9,189 nucleotides of DNA from NCBI GenBank assembly GCA_900320035.1, contig ONQU01000033.1, forward strand, positions 1 to 9,189, read 5' to 3'. Under the pieces are notes generated by a model, which was not told the origin of the DNA, did not search any database, and worked only from the letters and a program-made list of their open reading frames with translations. Below, in pieces: positions 1-6,717 of this stretch (within the stretch, counting starts at the first letter, position 1; the number at the start of each line of letters is the position of its first letter). The DNA is from an uncultured Rhodospirillaceae bacterium (GTDB taxonomy: Bacteria; Pseudomonadota; Alphaproteobacteria; RF32; CAG-239). The position numbers were made by a program, and so were the translations under genes.

Positions 1-1471
1 CTTTGGAAATGGCAATAATCGTGATGCCGCTCAAATCATAATCAGCTAAAGCTTCATGAACGGCGTGCAATTGTCCCAGACCGCCATCAAGCAAGATGAC
101 ATCTGGTCTATTTTCAGCACTCATGTGTGTAAAACGTCGCACTAAAACTTCTTTCATCATCGCAAAATCATCATGATGATTAGCTGTATATTTAATATTA
201 AATGTACGATACAATTTTTTATCAAAACCTTGCGGTGTTGCCACCACCATAGCACCGACAGCATAACTGCCCTGATTATGAGAATTGTCATAAATTTCAA
301 TGCGTTGCGGTATGCGTGGCAAATCAAATGCTTGTTGCATGGCATATAAATTAGCTTCAACTGTTGCCGTTTCTGCCATTTTGCGTTCTATCGCCGCTTC
401 GGCATTTTGCAAGGCTTGCTTAATGAGTTGTGCTTTATTACCTTTTTGATAAAACTTAATTTTGCAATTCAGCGCTTGCTCCAAAAAATCAACATTTTCA
501 ATCGGTGTAGAAACAATAATTTCTTTCGGTGCCGCGTGTTCAGCATAAAATGTGCTTAAAAATGCTTCTAAAATTTCCGCCTCACTCATCTCAGCAACTT
601 GTTTTGGAAAATACGGGATATTACCGCAATTTTGCCCTCCCCGTACAAAAAACACCTCTACGGCGACCATATTTTTATGTTTTTTAACCGCCACCACATC
701 AACGGAAACTAAATCAGCATACGCCACATTATGCCCGCCTTGCACACTGCTCAAAGCACGAATCCGATCACGCAATTGCAGAGCCAGTTCATAATTCATA
801 GCGGCACTGGCTTCTTCCATTTGCGCCGCCAAAGCAGCCTGTAATGTTGTAGTTTTTCCTTCTAAAAAACGCACAACTTCAGCCACTGTTTTTTGATAAT
901 CGGCAAGGCTTATTTTACCCACGCATGGTGCTGAACAACGCTTGATTTGATAAAGCATACACGGCCTTTCGCGATGATAAAAAACGCTATCACGGCAAGA
1001 GCGTAATTGAAATGTTTTTTGTACCATGTCTAAAACATTATTAACCGCCGTTGCATTGGCAAACGGTCCAAAATAGCGGCATTTATCTTTGCGTGCACCA
1101 CGACTTTTACGTAGCGCTGGAAAATCTTCTTGCAAATTTATCATTAAATGCGGAAAAGTTTTATCATCTTTGAGTAATATATTATATTTCGGTTCCAGTT
1201 TCTTGATTAAATCATTTTCCATCAGCAGAGCTTTAGCCTCATTTTCCACGATGATAAATTCCATCTTGTCAACTTCGGCCACCATCCGTTTAATATGGTC
1301 TGGCAATTTATCAAAATGTGTATAGGCAACAATGCGCTTTTTTATGCTTTTAGCCTTACCGACATATAAAACTTTCCCCTCTTTATCGAGCATACGGTAA
1401 ACACCGGGATTAAGCGGGGCAATCTTTACATAGTTTTTGATAACCTTAATTCCATGTTGAATATTCGGCAT
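1..1471 (-). CDS. uvrC: UvrABC system protein C, excinuclease subunit (3' end outside window)
   Basis: UvrC is the incision nuclease of nucleotide excision repair, cutting on both sides of a lesion handed over by UvrA/UvrB. I read one open frame of 490 residues from the ATG at 1471 to the window edge; E. coli UvrC is 610 residues, so the C-terminal part with the HhH region is outside. Seen in order: GIY-YIG nuclease domain (PGVYRM at 22-27, LYVGKAKSIKKR at 35-46); the cysteine-rich stretch CMLYQIKRCSAPCVG at 171-185; a UVR/UvrB-binding motif around 205-240; and the start of the RNase H-like nuclease. Its acidic residues are D395 (YDNSH), D434 and D462 (LLDGG), offset by exactly four from E. 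coli D399, D438 and D466. The start is fixed by a GGAG ribosome site at 1478-1481, six bases upstream inside the end of recN. Only one base separates it from the recN stop, so translation is probably coupled. No frameshift or stop was seen. Confidence 0.97.
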   Translation of the reverse strand, partial: MPNIQHGIKVIKNYVKIAPLNPGVYRMLDKEGKVLYVGKAKSIKKRIVAYTHFDKLPDHIKRMVAEVDKMEFIIVENEAKALLMENDLIKKLEPKYNILLKDDKTFPHLMINLQEDFPALRKSRGARKDKCRYFGPFANATAVNNVLDMVQKTFQLRSCRDSVFYHRERPCMLYQIKRCSAPCVGKISLADYQKTVAEVVRFLEGKTTTLQAALAAQMEEASAAMNYELALQLRDRIRALSSVQGGHNVAYADLVSVDVVAVKKHKNMVAVEVFFVRGGQNCGNIPYFPKQVAEMSEAEILEAFLSTFYAEHAAPKEIIVSTPIENVDFLEQALNCKIKFYQKGNKAQLIKQALQNAEAAIERKMAETATVEANLYAMQQAFDLPRIPQRIEIYDNSHNQGSYAVGAMVVATPQGFDKKLYRTFNIKYTANHHDDFAMMKEVLVRRFTHMSAENRPDVILLDGGLGQLHAVHEALADYDLSGITIIAISK

Positions 1472-1472
1472 T

Positions 1473-3140
1473 TTAAGCTCCGATTAACACTTGAGCGGCA
1501 GCACGCGCTTCATCACTGATTTGTTCGCCGGACAACATACGTGCAATTTCTTCGCGTTTTTCAAACTCATTTAATTGTTTTATGGTCGTTGTTGTCACAT
1601 CGTCGGCAGTTCTTTTTTCCACCTTAAAATGATACCCACTCTGGGCCGCAACTTGTGGTGAATGTGTCACCACCAAAACCTGTACATTTTGCCCTAACTT
1701 AGCTAATTTTTCGCCCACTGCCTGCGCGGTGGCACCACCTACACCGGTATCAACCTCATCAAAAATCATGGTTTCAATTTGCGATGTTTGCGCCAAATTA
1801 ACCTTAATGGCCAGCATAAAACGCGCCAGTTCACCACCTGAAGCAATTTTACTTAATTGCCCCCAAGGTTGCCCCGGATTGGTGGTCACTAAAAAACAAA
1901 CATCGTCAATACCGTTTTCATTCCAAGCACTTTCGGGTTTGGCCTCAATCTTAGTCATAAAGCGTGCTTTATCCATTTTCAAATCCGGCAATTCGGCACA
2001 AATTTTAGCATCAAGAGTTAAAGCCGTTGCTTTGCGTAATCGGCTCACCTGCTGAGCAATCTCCATATATTTGTGCTTGGCCGCAATACAATCATCGCGT
2101 AATTTTTGCAGATTTTCCGCTCCTGACGACAGACTGACCAATCTTTGCTCCATGTCATGCCATAATTGTGGCAATTCTTCCACAGTTGTTTGATGTTTGC
2201 GCGCCAAAGATTTCAGCTTAAATAAACGTTCCTCAATACTGTCAAGATCGTTTTGATTAAGAGAAACATTGTTAACCGCAGCCGCAATTTCTTCCTCTGC
2301 TTCCGTCACGTTAATCAACGCCGTATCTAAAACTTCATACAGCGTTGCATATTTATCATTAAGCAAAACATTCACCCGCGCCACCGCTGTTTGTGCCTGC
2401 CGCAAATACGAAGAAACACTTTGCGGAACACTATTTAAGGCCTGACCGGCCGCATTTAAATTTTCGAGAATTTTTTCGGCGTTCATCATTTGTCGCCGCT
2501 TATCTTCCAAATCAACCAGCTCATTTTCACGAGGTTTAACTTTATTAAATTCATCAACCCAGTGCCGCAGATTTTCTTCATCTTGCTGAGCTGCGGCATA
2601 TTGTTCTTCAGCTTGTTTTAAAAGTGCAGCGGCATTTTTATATACATACCAGGATGTATGTAATTTTTCTAAATCATTTGCATAATCACCATAATGATCA
2701 AGCACTTCACGATGTGTAACCGGATTAAGCAACCCTTGATTATCAAATTGCCCGTGAATTTCGACCAAATATGCGGCTACTTCTTTCAAAAATTTCAACG
2801 TCACCGGCTCATCATTGAAAAATATTTTGCTTTTACCATTGGTATCAAGAGAGCGTTTAATCAATATTTCCCGGTTAAAATCAATATCATTATCAGCACA
2901 TAATTTCGCTATTGAACCGTCAGTATCTTGCACTTCAAAACACCCGGCGACCACTAATTTATCGCAACCGTGGCGAATCATACCAGCCTCAGCTCGGCGC
3001 CCCAACAACAATCCGACCGAATCGAGCAAAATAGATTTACCTGCACCGGTTTCACCACTTAAAACACTAAATCCTTTAGAAAAATCTATGTCCAACTTAT
3101 CAATTAGAACAACATTGCGAATCGATAACGATTTAAGCAT
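1473..3140 (-). CDS. recN: DNA repair protein RecN (SMC-like ATPase)
   Basis: RecN is a cytoplasmic SMC-family ATPase that acts early in double-strand-break repair and recombination. The 555-residue product has the normal family length. Walker A is GETGAGKS at 29-36 and the Q-loop region is HGQFDNQG at 129-136. A long, charged, heptad-like middle part (about 155-375) is the expected coiled coil. The ABC signature SGGELAR is at 434-440, Walker B is MIFDEVDTGVGG at 458-469 with D461 and E462, and the H-loop histidine is H493 in VTHSPQVAAQ. Every ATPase motif is intact. The start is supported by an AAGGA ribosome site about seven bases upstream. It follows bamD after 26 bases and precedes uvrC by one base. 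In many Alphaproteobacteria recN sits between bamD and ligA; here uvrC takes the ligA place. No promoter is evident between bamD and recN. Confidence 0.98.
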   Translation of the reverse strand: MLKSLSIRNVVLIDKLDIDFSKGFSVLSGETGAGKSILLDSVGLLLGRRAEAGMIRHGCDKLVVAGCFEVQDTDGSIAKLCADNDIDFNREILIKRSLDTNGKSKIFFNDEPVTLKFLKEVAAYLVEIHGQFDNQGLLNPVTHREVLDHYGDYANDLEKLHTSWYVYKNAAALLKQAEEQYAAAQQDEENLRHWVDEFNKVKPRENELVDLEDKRRQMMNAEKILENLNAAGQALNSVPQSVSSYLRQAQTAVARVNVLLNDKYATLYEVLDTALINVTEAEEEIAAAVNNVSLNQNDLDSIEERLFKLKSLARKHQTTVEELPQLWHDMEQRLVSLSSGAENLQKLRDDCIAAKHKYMEIAQQVSRLRKATALTLDAKICAELPDLKMDKARFMTKIEAKPESAWNENGIDDVCFLVTTNPGQPWGQLSKIASGGELARFMLAIKVNLAQTSQIETMIFDEVDTGVGGATAQAVGEKLAKLGQNVQVLVVTHSPQVAAQSGYHFKVEKRTADDVTTTTIKQLNEFEKREEIARMLSGEQISDEARAAAQVLIGA

Positions 3141-3166
3141 AGATTTTTCCTTTTTGCGAAATATTG

Positions 3167-4597
3167 CTAATTGCCTGACGTATTATCATCAAACCAATTA
3201 AACCAAGATTTACTTTCTTCCTTTGAGGCAACAACAACGCGACTTTCCTCACCCTTATATGAAAAATCATTTTCCGGTTGTAAATCAGATGACATTACCG
3301 GTGCTTCAGCCACGGTTTCCGAAGCATCATCACCGCCGCCAAACCAGCCGCTAAACCATGATGAACTTTCCCTAGGTTCACTGGTGTCTAGTGGTGCTTC
3401 AGCCACGGTTTCCGAAACATCATCACCACCGCCAAACCAACCGCCAAACCATGATGAACTTGTGGTTGGCTCATTTTCAACATAATTATTTGCCAATTGT
3501 TCAGATGCTTTTTTCTCTTTCCATTTGCTATACCATGACTCTTTAGCTACCTCGGACGTTTTTTCTTCATCGCTACCACCAAACCAACCGCTGAACCAAG
3601 ATGAACTTTTTTCAGCTTCTGTTGGCACAACCTCAGCAACCTCGGCCGTTTTTTCTTCATCGCTACCACCGAACCAACCGCTGAACCAAGATGAACTTTT
3701 TTCAGATTCTGTTGGCACAACCTCAGCAACCTCGACCGTTTCTTCTTCATCGCTACCGCCGAACCAACCGCTGAACCAAGATGAACTTGCCGACGGCGCG
3801 TCTTTAGTTGCAGTTTTTACCTGTGCCAAAACATCACCTGTCGCCACTTTATCACGAACGCCAATTTTTTGCATAATCTTCGCAGCTTTAGCCGTCCACC
3901 GACCATTCGGATAATTTTGCTGTAAGATTTTGTAGTATCCGTTAGCATATTGGTTCATACCTAAGATTGCATAAATTTCCACCTCACGATAGAGTGCTTC
4001 TTCAATTTGAATGGTCGTCTGATAATTTTCTAATACGACATTAAAGCGGTTAAGTGCTGAAAGATAATTACCATCATTCAAATAAAAACGCCCGACAATC
4101 ATCTCCTGACCGGCTTTATAGTCCTCCGTTAAGTTAATTTTTTGCCGTGCATCTTCAGCGTATGGCGTATTTGGAAACAGAGCAATTAAATATTGAAATG
4201 CTTCTTCCGCTTTTTTGGTATCACCTTGATCTTTGTCGGCAGCTGAAATTTGATCATAGTAGCATATACCTTTCAAATATAGCGCATAAGCCGCATCTTT
4301 ATTGCCCGGATGATATTTCAAGAAGCGATCAGTCGCAATAATGGCGTCATCATATTTTTCATCTTTATAATAAGCAAACGCACTCATTAATTTAGATTTA
4401 ACTGCCCACTTGGAATACGGATGTTCGGTTTCCACTTTTTCAAATTCTTGAGCGGCCTTTTTATATTTTGTCGCCTCTAAATCTTCAAACGCTTTATTGT
4501 AGATTTGCTCTGCCGACCAATCATCCATATCAGGATCTGAGGCACATGCCGTTACCACACAGAAAACTGCTAATAATCCATATATTTTTTTCATCAT
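3167..4597 (-). CDS. bamD: Outer-membrane assembly lipoprotein BamD with a long repeat-bearing C-terminal extension
   Basis: BamD (YfiO/ComL) is the essential lipoprotein partner of BamA that inserts beta-barrel proteins into the outer membrane from the periplasmic face. Seen: a lipoprotein signal with lipobox VTAC and lipidation cysteine C18 (A19 next, no inner-membrane-retention Asp), then TPR-like helical repeats over about 25-250 with the family pattern at 75-160 (AFAYYKDEKYDDAI, HPGNKDAAYALYLKG, FPNTPYAEDA). The core ends near residue 250, where BamD normally ends. The protein then runs on to 476. Residues 271-476 carry tandem Trp/Phe-rich repeats (SSSWFSGWFGG plus acidic spacer) described separately. 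Start choice: ATG at 4597 directly abuts the lpxC stop; a second ATG at 4594 lies better spaced from the GAGGAA ribosome site at 4601-4606, so the true start could be M2. Core identity is secure; the function of the tail is unknown. Confidence 0.95.
   Translation of the reverse strand: MMKKIYGLLAVFCVVTACASDPDMDDWSAEQIYNKAFEDLEATKYKKAAQEFEKVETEHPYSKWAVKSKLMSAFAYYKDEKYDDAIIATDRFLKYHPGNKDAAYALYLKGICYYDQISAADKDQGDTKKAEEAFQYLIALFPNTPYAEDARQKINLTEDYKAGQEMIVGRFYLNDGNYLSALNRFNVVLENYQTTIQIEEALYREVEIYAILGMNQYANGYYKILQQNYPNGRWTAKAAKIMQKIGVRDKVATGDVLAQVKTATKDAPSASSSWFSGWFGGSDEEETVEVAEVVPTESEKSSSWFSGWFGGSDEEKTAEVAEVVPTEAEKSSSWFSGWFGGSDEEKTSEVAKESWYSKWKEKKASEQLANNYVENEPTTSSSWFGGWFGGGDDVSETVAEAPLDTSEPRESSSWFSGWFGGGDDASETVAEAPVMSSDLQPENDFSYKGEESRVVVASKEESKSWFNWFDDNTSGN
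3275..3460 (-). repeat. In-frame tandem repeat in bamD, two units of 93 bp (GGDD type)
   Basis: A second repeat block in the same tail, nearer the C terminus, encodes BamD residues 380-410 and 411-441. Each unit is 31 residues: SSSWF[G/S]GWFGGGDD followed by [V/A]SETVAEAP and a variable end. The DNA coding for the SETVAEAP part is nearly identical in the two units. The Trp motif is shared with the 90-bp block, but the acidic spacer differs (GDD versus SDEE), so this is a diverged subfamily. A last shortened motif, SKSWFNWFDD (462-471), closes the protein. Confidence 0.93.
3518..3787 (-). repeat. In-frame tandem repeat in bamD, three units of 90 bp (SDEE type)
   Basis: Three head-to-tail units of exactly 90 bases (3698-3787, 3608-3697, 3518-3607) encode BamD residues 271-300, 301-330 and 331-360. 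Each opens with SSSWFSGWFGGSDEE and continues with an acidic, Val/Pro-containing spacer. By direct comparison, units 1 and 2 differ at only 4 of 90 bases. Unit 3 keeps the pattern to about residue 351 and then diverges into ESWYSKWKEKK, a degraded version of the same Trp motif. Because the period is a multiple of three, copy-number change would preserve the frame. Confidence 0.95.
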
Positions 4598-5452
4598 TTA
4601 TTCCTCTATAATTTCATAATTTTTTTCATCGGCAAATAATTTCTTTAACACCTCGTTATTATGGTAATGTCCGGTTTTATCTGCCGTAATTTCAGCCAAC
4701 AAACGATACCCTGAAGTGTACATATCACCAATGCAATCTAAGACCTTGTGTTTAACACATTCGTCTTTAACCCTAAAACCACCGTCATTCAGAATTGTTT
4801 CACCATCTAAAACCACCGCATTTTCCAAGCTACCGCCTTTTATTAAACCAATAGAACGCAAATAGTCAACTTGATATTTTTCACAAAATGTCCGTGCCGG
4901 CGCAATTTCGGCAGCAAACAATCTTTCCTCAATTTTCGCCTTAAATTCCTGATGTCCGACAATTTTGGAAGGAAAATCTATCATAAAACTCATCTCTAGC
5001 TGTTCAGATGGTCTTAAAACAATGCTGTTATTCTTGTCATCAGCAAAAACAACTTCTTGTTTAACCTTTAAATAGCGCCGCTTGCGGTTTTGTTCAACCA
5101 GCGGAATATTTTTTAACACCTCATAAAAAATTTTAGCGCTCCCATCCATAATTGGCACTTCCGGATTATTAACTTCTATAAACACATTATCAATACCTAA
5201 AATGTAGAGCGTTGCCATTATATGTTCAATGGTGCTGATGACTTGCTTGGCGGCATTCCCTAAACAAGTGCAATTGCGCGTATCAACCACATGAGAATAC
5301 AGTGCCGGAAAAACATTATCGGTACTTAAATCATCACGCACAAAAACAATCCCGCTATCTTCCGGTGCAGGTTTAAACACTAAAACGCTCGGTAAACCGC
5401 TGTGCAAGCCGATACCTTCTATTTTAACGCTTTGACTCAATGTCTTTTGCAT
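4598..5452 (-). CDS. lpxC: UDP-3-O-acyl-N-acetylglucosamine deacetylase LpxC
   Basis: LpxC is the zinc-dependent cytoplasmic deacetylase that performs the committed step of lipid A synthesis. The 284-residue product is slightly shorter than E. coli LpxC (305). Seen: N-terminal GIGLHSG at 13-19; the STIEHIMATL block with catalytic E76 and zinc ligand H77; NPEVPIMDGSA at 96-106; HKVLDCIGD at 235-243 with zinc ligands H235 and D239, and D243; and GHYHNN at 261-266 with the catalytic-base histidine H262. All catalytic and metal positions are intact. An AAGGGAAG ribosome site at 5456-5463 sets the ATG at 5452. Its stop codon touches the bamD start. Upstream, the RNase P RNA ends only about 20 bases away on the same strand, leaving no room for a separate lpxC promoter outside rnpB; transcription probably comes through or from within rnpB. 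Confidence 0.98.
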   Translation of the reverse strand: MQKTLSQSVKIEGIGLHSGLPSVLVFKPAPEDSGIVFVRDDLSTDNVFPALYSHVVDTRNCTCLGNAAKQVISTIEHIMATLYILGIDNVFIEVNNPEVPIMDGSAKIFYEVLKNIPLVEQNRKRRYLKVKQEVVFADDKNNSIVLRPSEQLEMSFMIDFPSKIVGHQEFKAKIEERLFAAEIAPARTFCEKYQVDYLRSIGLIKGGSLENAVVLDGETILNDGGFRVKDECVKHKVLDCIGDMYTSGYRLLAEITADKTGHYHNNEVLKKLFADEKNYEIIEE

Positions 5453-5471
5453 TATCTTCCCTTAACAAAAA

Positions 5472-5869
5472 CTTTAGGCAGCCTATAAGCCGAGTTCTGT
5501 ACACAAATTGCTTTACCCTAAAGTAAAGATATGTGCGATAGCTATTCATCTACACCAAACGTCACCGCTTGGCTGGTGCGACCTACCTCTGGGGCGGATC
5601 GGAAACTATCCTCGTGCTCATTTAAGCACCCCCTCATTTGGTCTTACATCAGGTAGGGTTTACCTTGCCATAAACATTACTGCCTATGCGGTGAGCTCTT
5701 ACCTCGCCTTTTCAACCTTACCGCAATTAAATCGCGGCGGTAACTTTCTGCGGCACTTTCCCTTGGATTTCTCCAGCCAGACGTTATCTGGTACCTTGTT
5801 TCCGTGAAGCCCGGACTTTCCTCATCATTGGATCTTACTTTCCATGACGCAGCTATCCGACTGCCTTGA
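5472..5869 (-). ncRNA. rnpB: RNase P RNA component, type A-like
   Basis: This is the catalytic RNA of RNase P, which removes 5' leaders from pre-tRNAs. On the minus strand the 5' conserved block GAGGAAAGTCCGGGCT (5808-5823) and the 3' block ACAGAACTCGGCTTAT (5485-5500) form the core P4 pairing, with one G-U pair. Between them lie AGATGAAT (5544-5551), a GGTAAG...GAAAAGG stretch followed by GGTAAGAGCTCACCGC, and GGTAAACCCTACC, all in the expected order. The ends close as helix P1: AGGCAG (5861-5866) pairs with CTGCCT (5476-5481). The length near 400 bases fits bacterial RNase P RNA. The block GCCCCAGAGG (5585-5594) resembles alphaproteobacterial versions as I recall them. Exact ends are estimated from P1 and are uncertain by a few bases. 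Apparent reading frames inside it are shadows. Confidence 0.96.
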
Positions 5870-5873
5870 GATT

Positions 5874-5902
5874 AACCTAACCTTGTTTTGTTTGAAAATC
5901 AA
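5874..5902 (-). promoter_or_regulatory. Candidate promoter of rnpB (and perhaps the whole lpxC block)
   Basis: On the minus strand, TTGATT (5897-5902) and TAGGTT (5874-5879) are separated by exactly 17 bases. The -10 box lies about seven bases before the predicted rnpB 5' end. The upstream DNA is very A+T-rich. The -35 box is good, while the -10 box matches the consensus at only three of six positions. Placement relative to the RNA end is the main support. Confidence 0.5.
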
Positions 5903-5943
5903 TGTTTTTTAAGTATTTTCACCACTTTTAATTAAATTTTAAG

Positions 5944-5971
5944 CTTTTTAGGCTAAATCGTAGGGTATAAC
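5944..5971 (+). promoter_or_regulatory. Candidate promoter of the outer-membrane protein gene
   Basis: TATAAC (5966-5971) is a good -10 box 32 bases before the start codon at 6004. The -35 position 16 bases upstream is only a T-rich stretch (CTTTTT, 5944-5949), so the -35 element is weak or absent. The strong AAGGAG ribosome site at 5991-5996 follows. Confidence 0.4.
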
Positions 5972-6003
5972 AACGAAAGTACAACTTTAAAAGGAGCATA
6001 CGT

Positions 6004-6642
6004 ATGAATAAATTGTTATTATCGGCATCGGCTTTAGTTTTAGGTTTGGCTGTTGCCAACCAAGCTATGGCTGACTGCAACGGCTTATACTTAGCTGCCC
6101 GTGGCGGCGCGGTTAAGCACGATTTAGAAAAACCGAAATCAGGTCTTAATGCCAAGGACAATGATTTTGATAAAACAAAATTTATGGCTAGTGCCGCTAT
6201 CGGTTATCGTTACAACTATTTCCGTGGTGAATTGGAATATATTTGGCGTGATAAAATTAAAAACTCTGAAACCGTAACCGATCCGTTAGGCAGCACTTCA
6301 TCTTTGAAGCAAAAATTTAGCACTTATTCTTATATGATGAACGGTTACATCGATTTCGCACCATATCATTGGATTACACCGTATGTTGGTGCCGGTATCG
6401 GTTTCACCAAGTATAAGTTCAAAGACGAAGTTAATACCGATGGTATAAGCGAGAAGACAAGTCTTTCAAAGACAAACTTCACATGGTCTATCGGTGGTGG
6501 TTTGAGTGTTAAAGTAACCAACCGTTTCAATGTTGATGCCGGTTATCGTTACTATGACATGAACAAATTTAAATATACCAATGGTTATAAACGTGACCTC
6601 ACCGCTCAAGAAGTTTACGGTGGTATTCGCTACGTTTTCTAA
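6004..6642 (+). CDS. Small outer-membrane beta-barrel protein (opacity/OmpA-barrel-like family)
   Basis: The 212-residue product has a Sec signal peptide: MNKLL followed by a hydrophobic stretch to about 18, with a cleavage site AMA|D after A23. The mature part has alternating polar/aromatic strands with Gly-rich turns (AARGGAVKH, AAIGYRYNYFRGELEYIW, YVGAGIGFTKYKF, WSIGGGLSVKV, VDAGYRYYDMNKF). It ends in YGGIRYVF, whose terminal Phe and alternating aromatics form the beta-signal read by the Bam complex. Size and strand pattern suggest an eight-stranded barrel of the OMP_b-brl/opacity type. Its specific role (adhesion, structural or porin-like) cannot be told. The AAGGAG site at 5991-5996, seven bases from ATG, fixes the start. 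A strong terminator follows at 6664, so it may be expressed mainly alone, as an abundant protein would be. Confidence 0.88.
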   Translation: MNKLLLSASALVLGLAVANQAMADCNGLYLAARGGAVKHDLEKPKSGLNAKDNDFDKTKFMASAAIGYRYNYFRGELEYIWRDKIKNSETVTDPLGSTSSLKQKFSTYSYMMNGYIDFAPYHWITPYVGAGIGFTKYKFKDEVNTDGISEKTSLSKTNFTWSIGGGLSVKVTNRFNVDAGYRYYDMNKFKYTNGYKRDLTAQEVYGGIRYVF

Positions 6643-6663
6643 AATATTATTAAATCGTGAGCA

Positions 6664-6689
6664 AGCCGCTAATTTTTAGCGGCTTTTTT
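6664..6689 (+). terminator. Rho-independent terminator after the outer-membrane protein gene
   Basis: AGCCGCTAA (6664-6672), a TTT loop and TTAGCGGCT (6676-6684) form a perfect nine-base-pair stem followed by six T residues (6684-6689). It sits 22 bases past the outer-membrane protein stop codon and 28 bases before the glmM start codon. Confidence 0.93.
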
Positions 6690-6717
6690 CGTCATCAACT
6701 TTATCGGGAGAATAAAT

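Noticed and set aside
160..180. Palindrome TCATCATGATGA
   Set aside because: It falls in uvrC codons for a conserved His/Asp-rich segment next to D434 and is explained by the coding sequence.
3171..3914. Long open frames on the plus strand and in another minus frame across the bamD repeats
   Set aside because: They stay open only because the 90/93-base repeats keep phase in every frame. They lack ribosome sites and family features, while the minus-strand BamD frame has a lipoprotein signal and a TPR core.
5508..5807. Plus-strand open frame of 99 codons
   Set aside because: It lies wholly within the RNase P RNA and on the opposite strand. The conserved RNA blocks explain the sequence.
6001..6090. 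Possible lipoprotein reading of the outer-membrane protein because of Cys25 just after the signal peptide
   Set aside because: The residues before the cysteine are AMAD, and Asp just before Cys does not fit a lipobox. AMA|D is a good signal peptidase I site instead.
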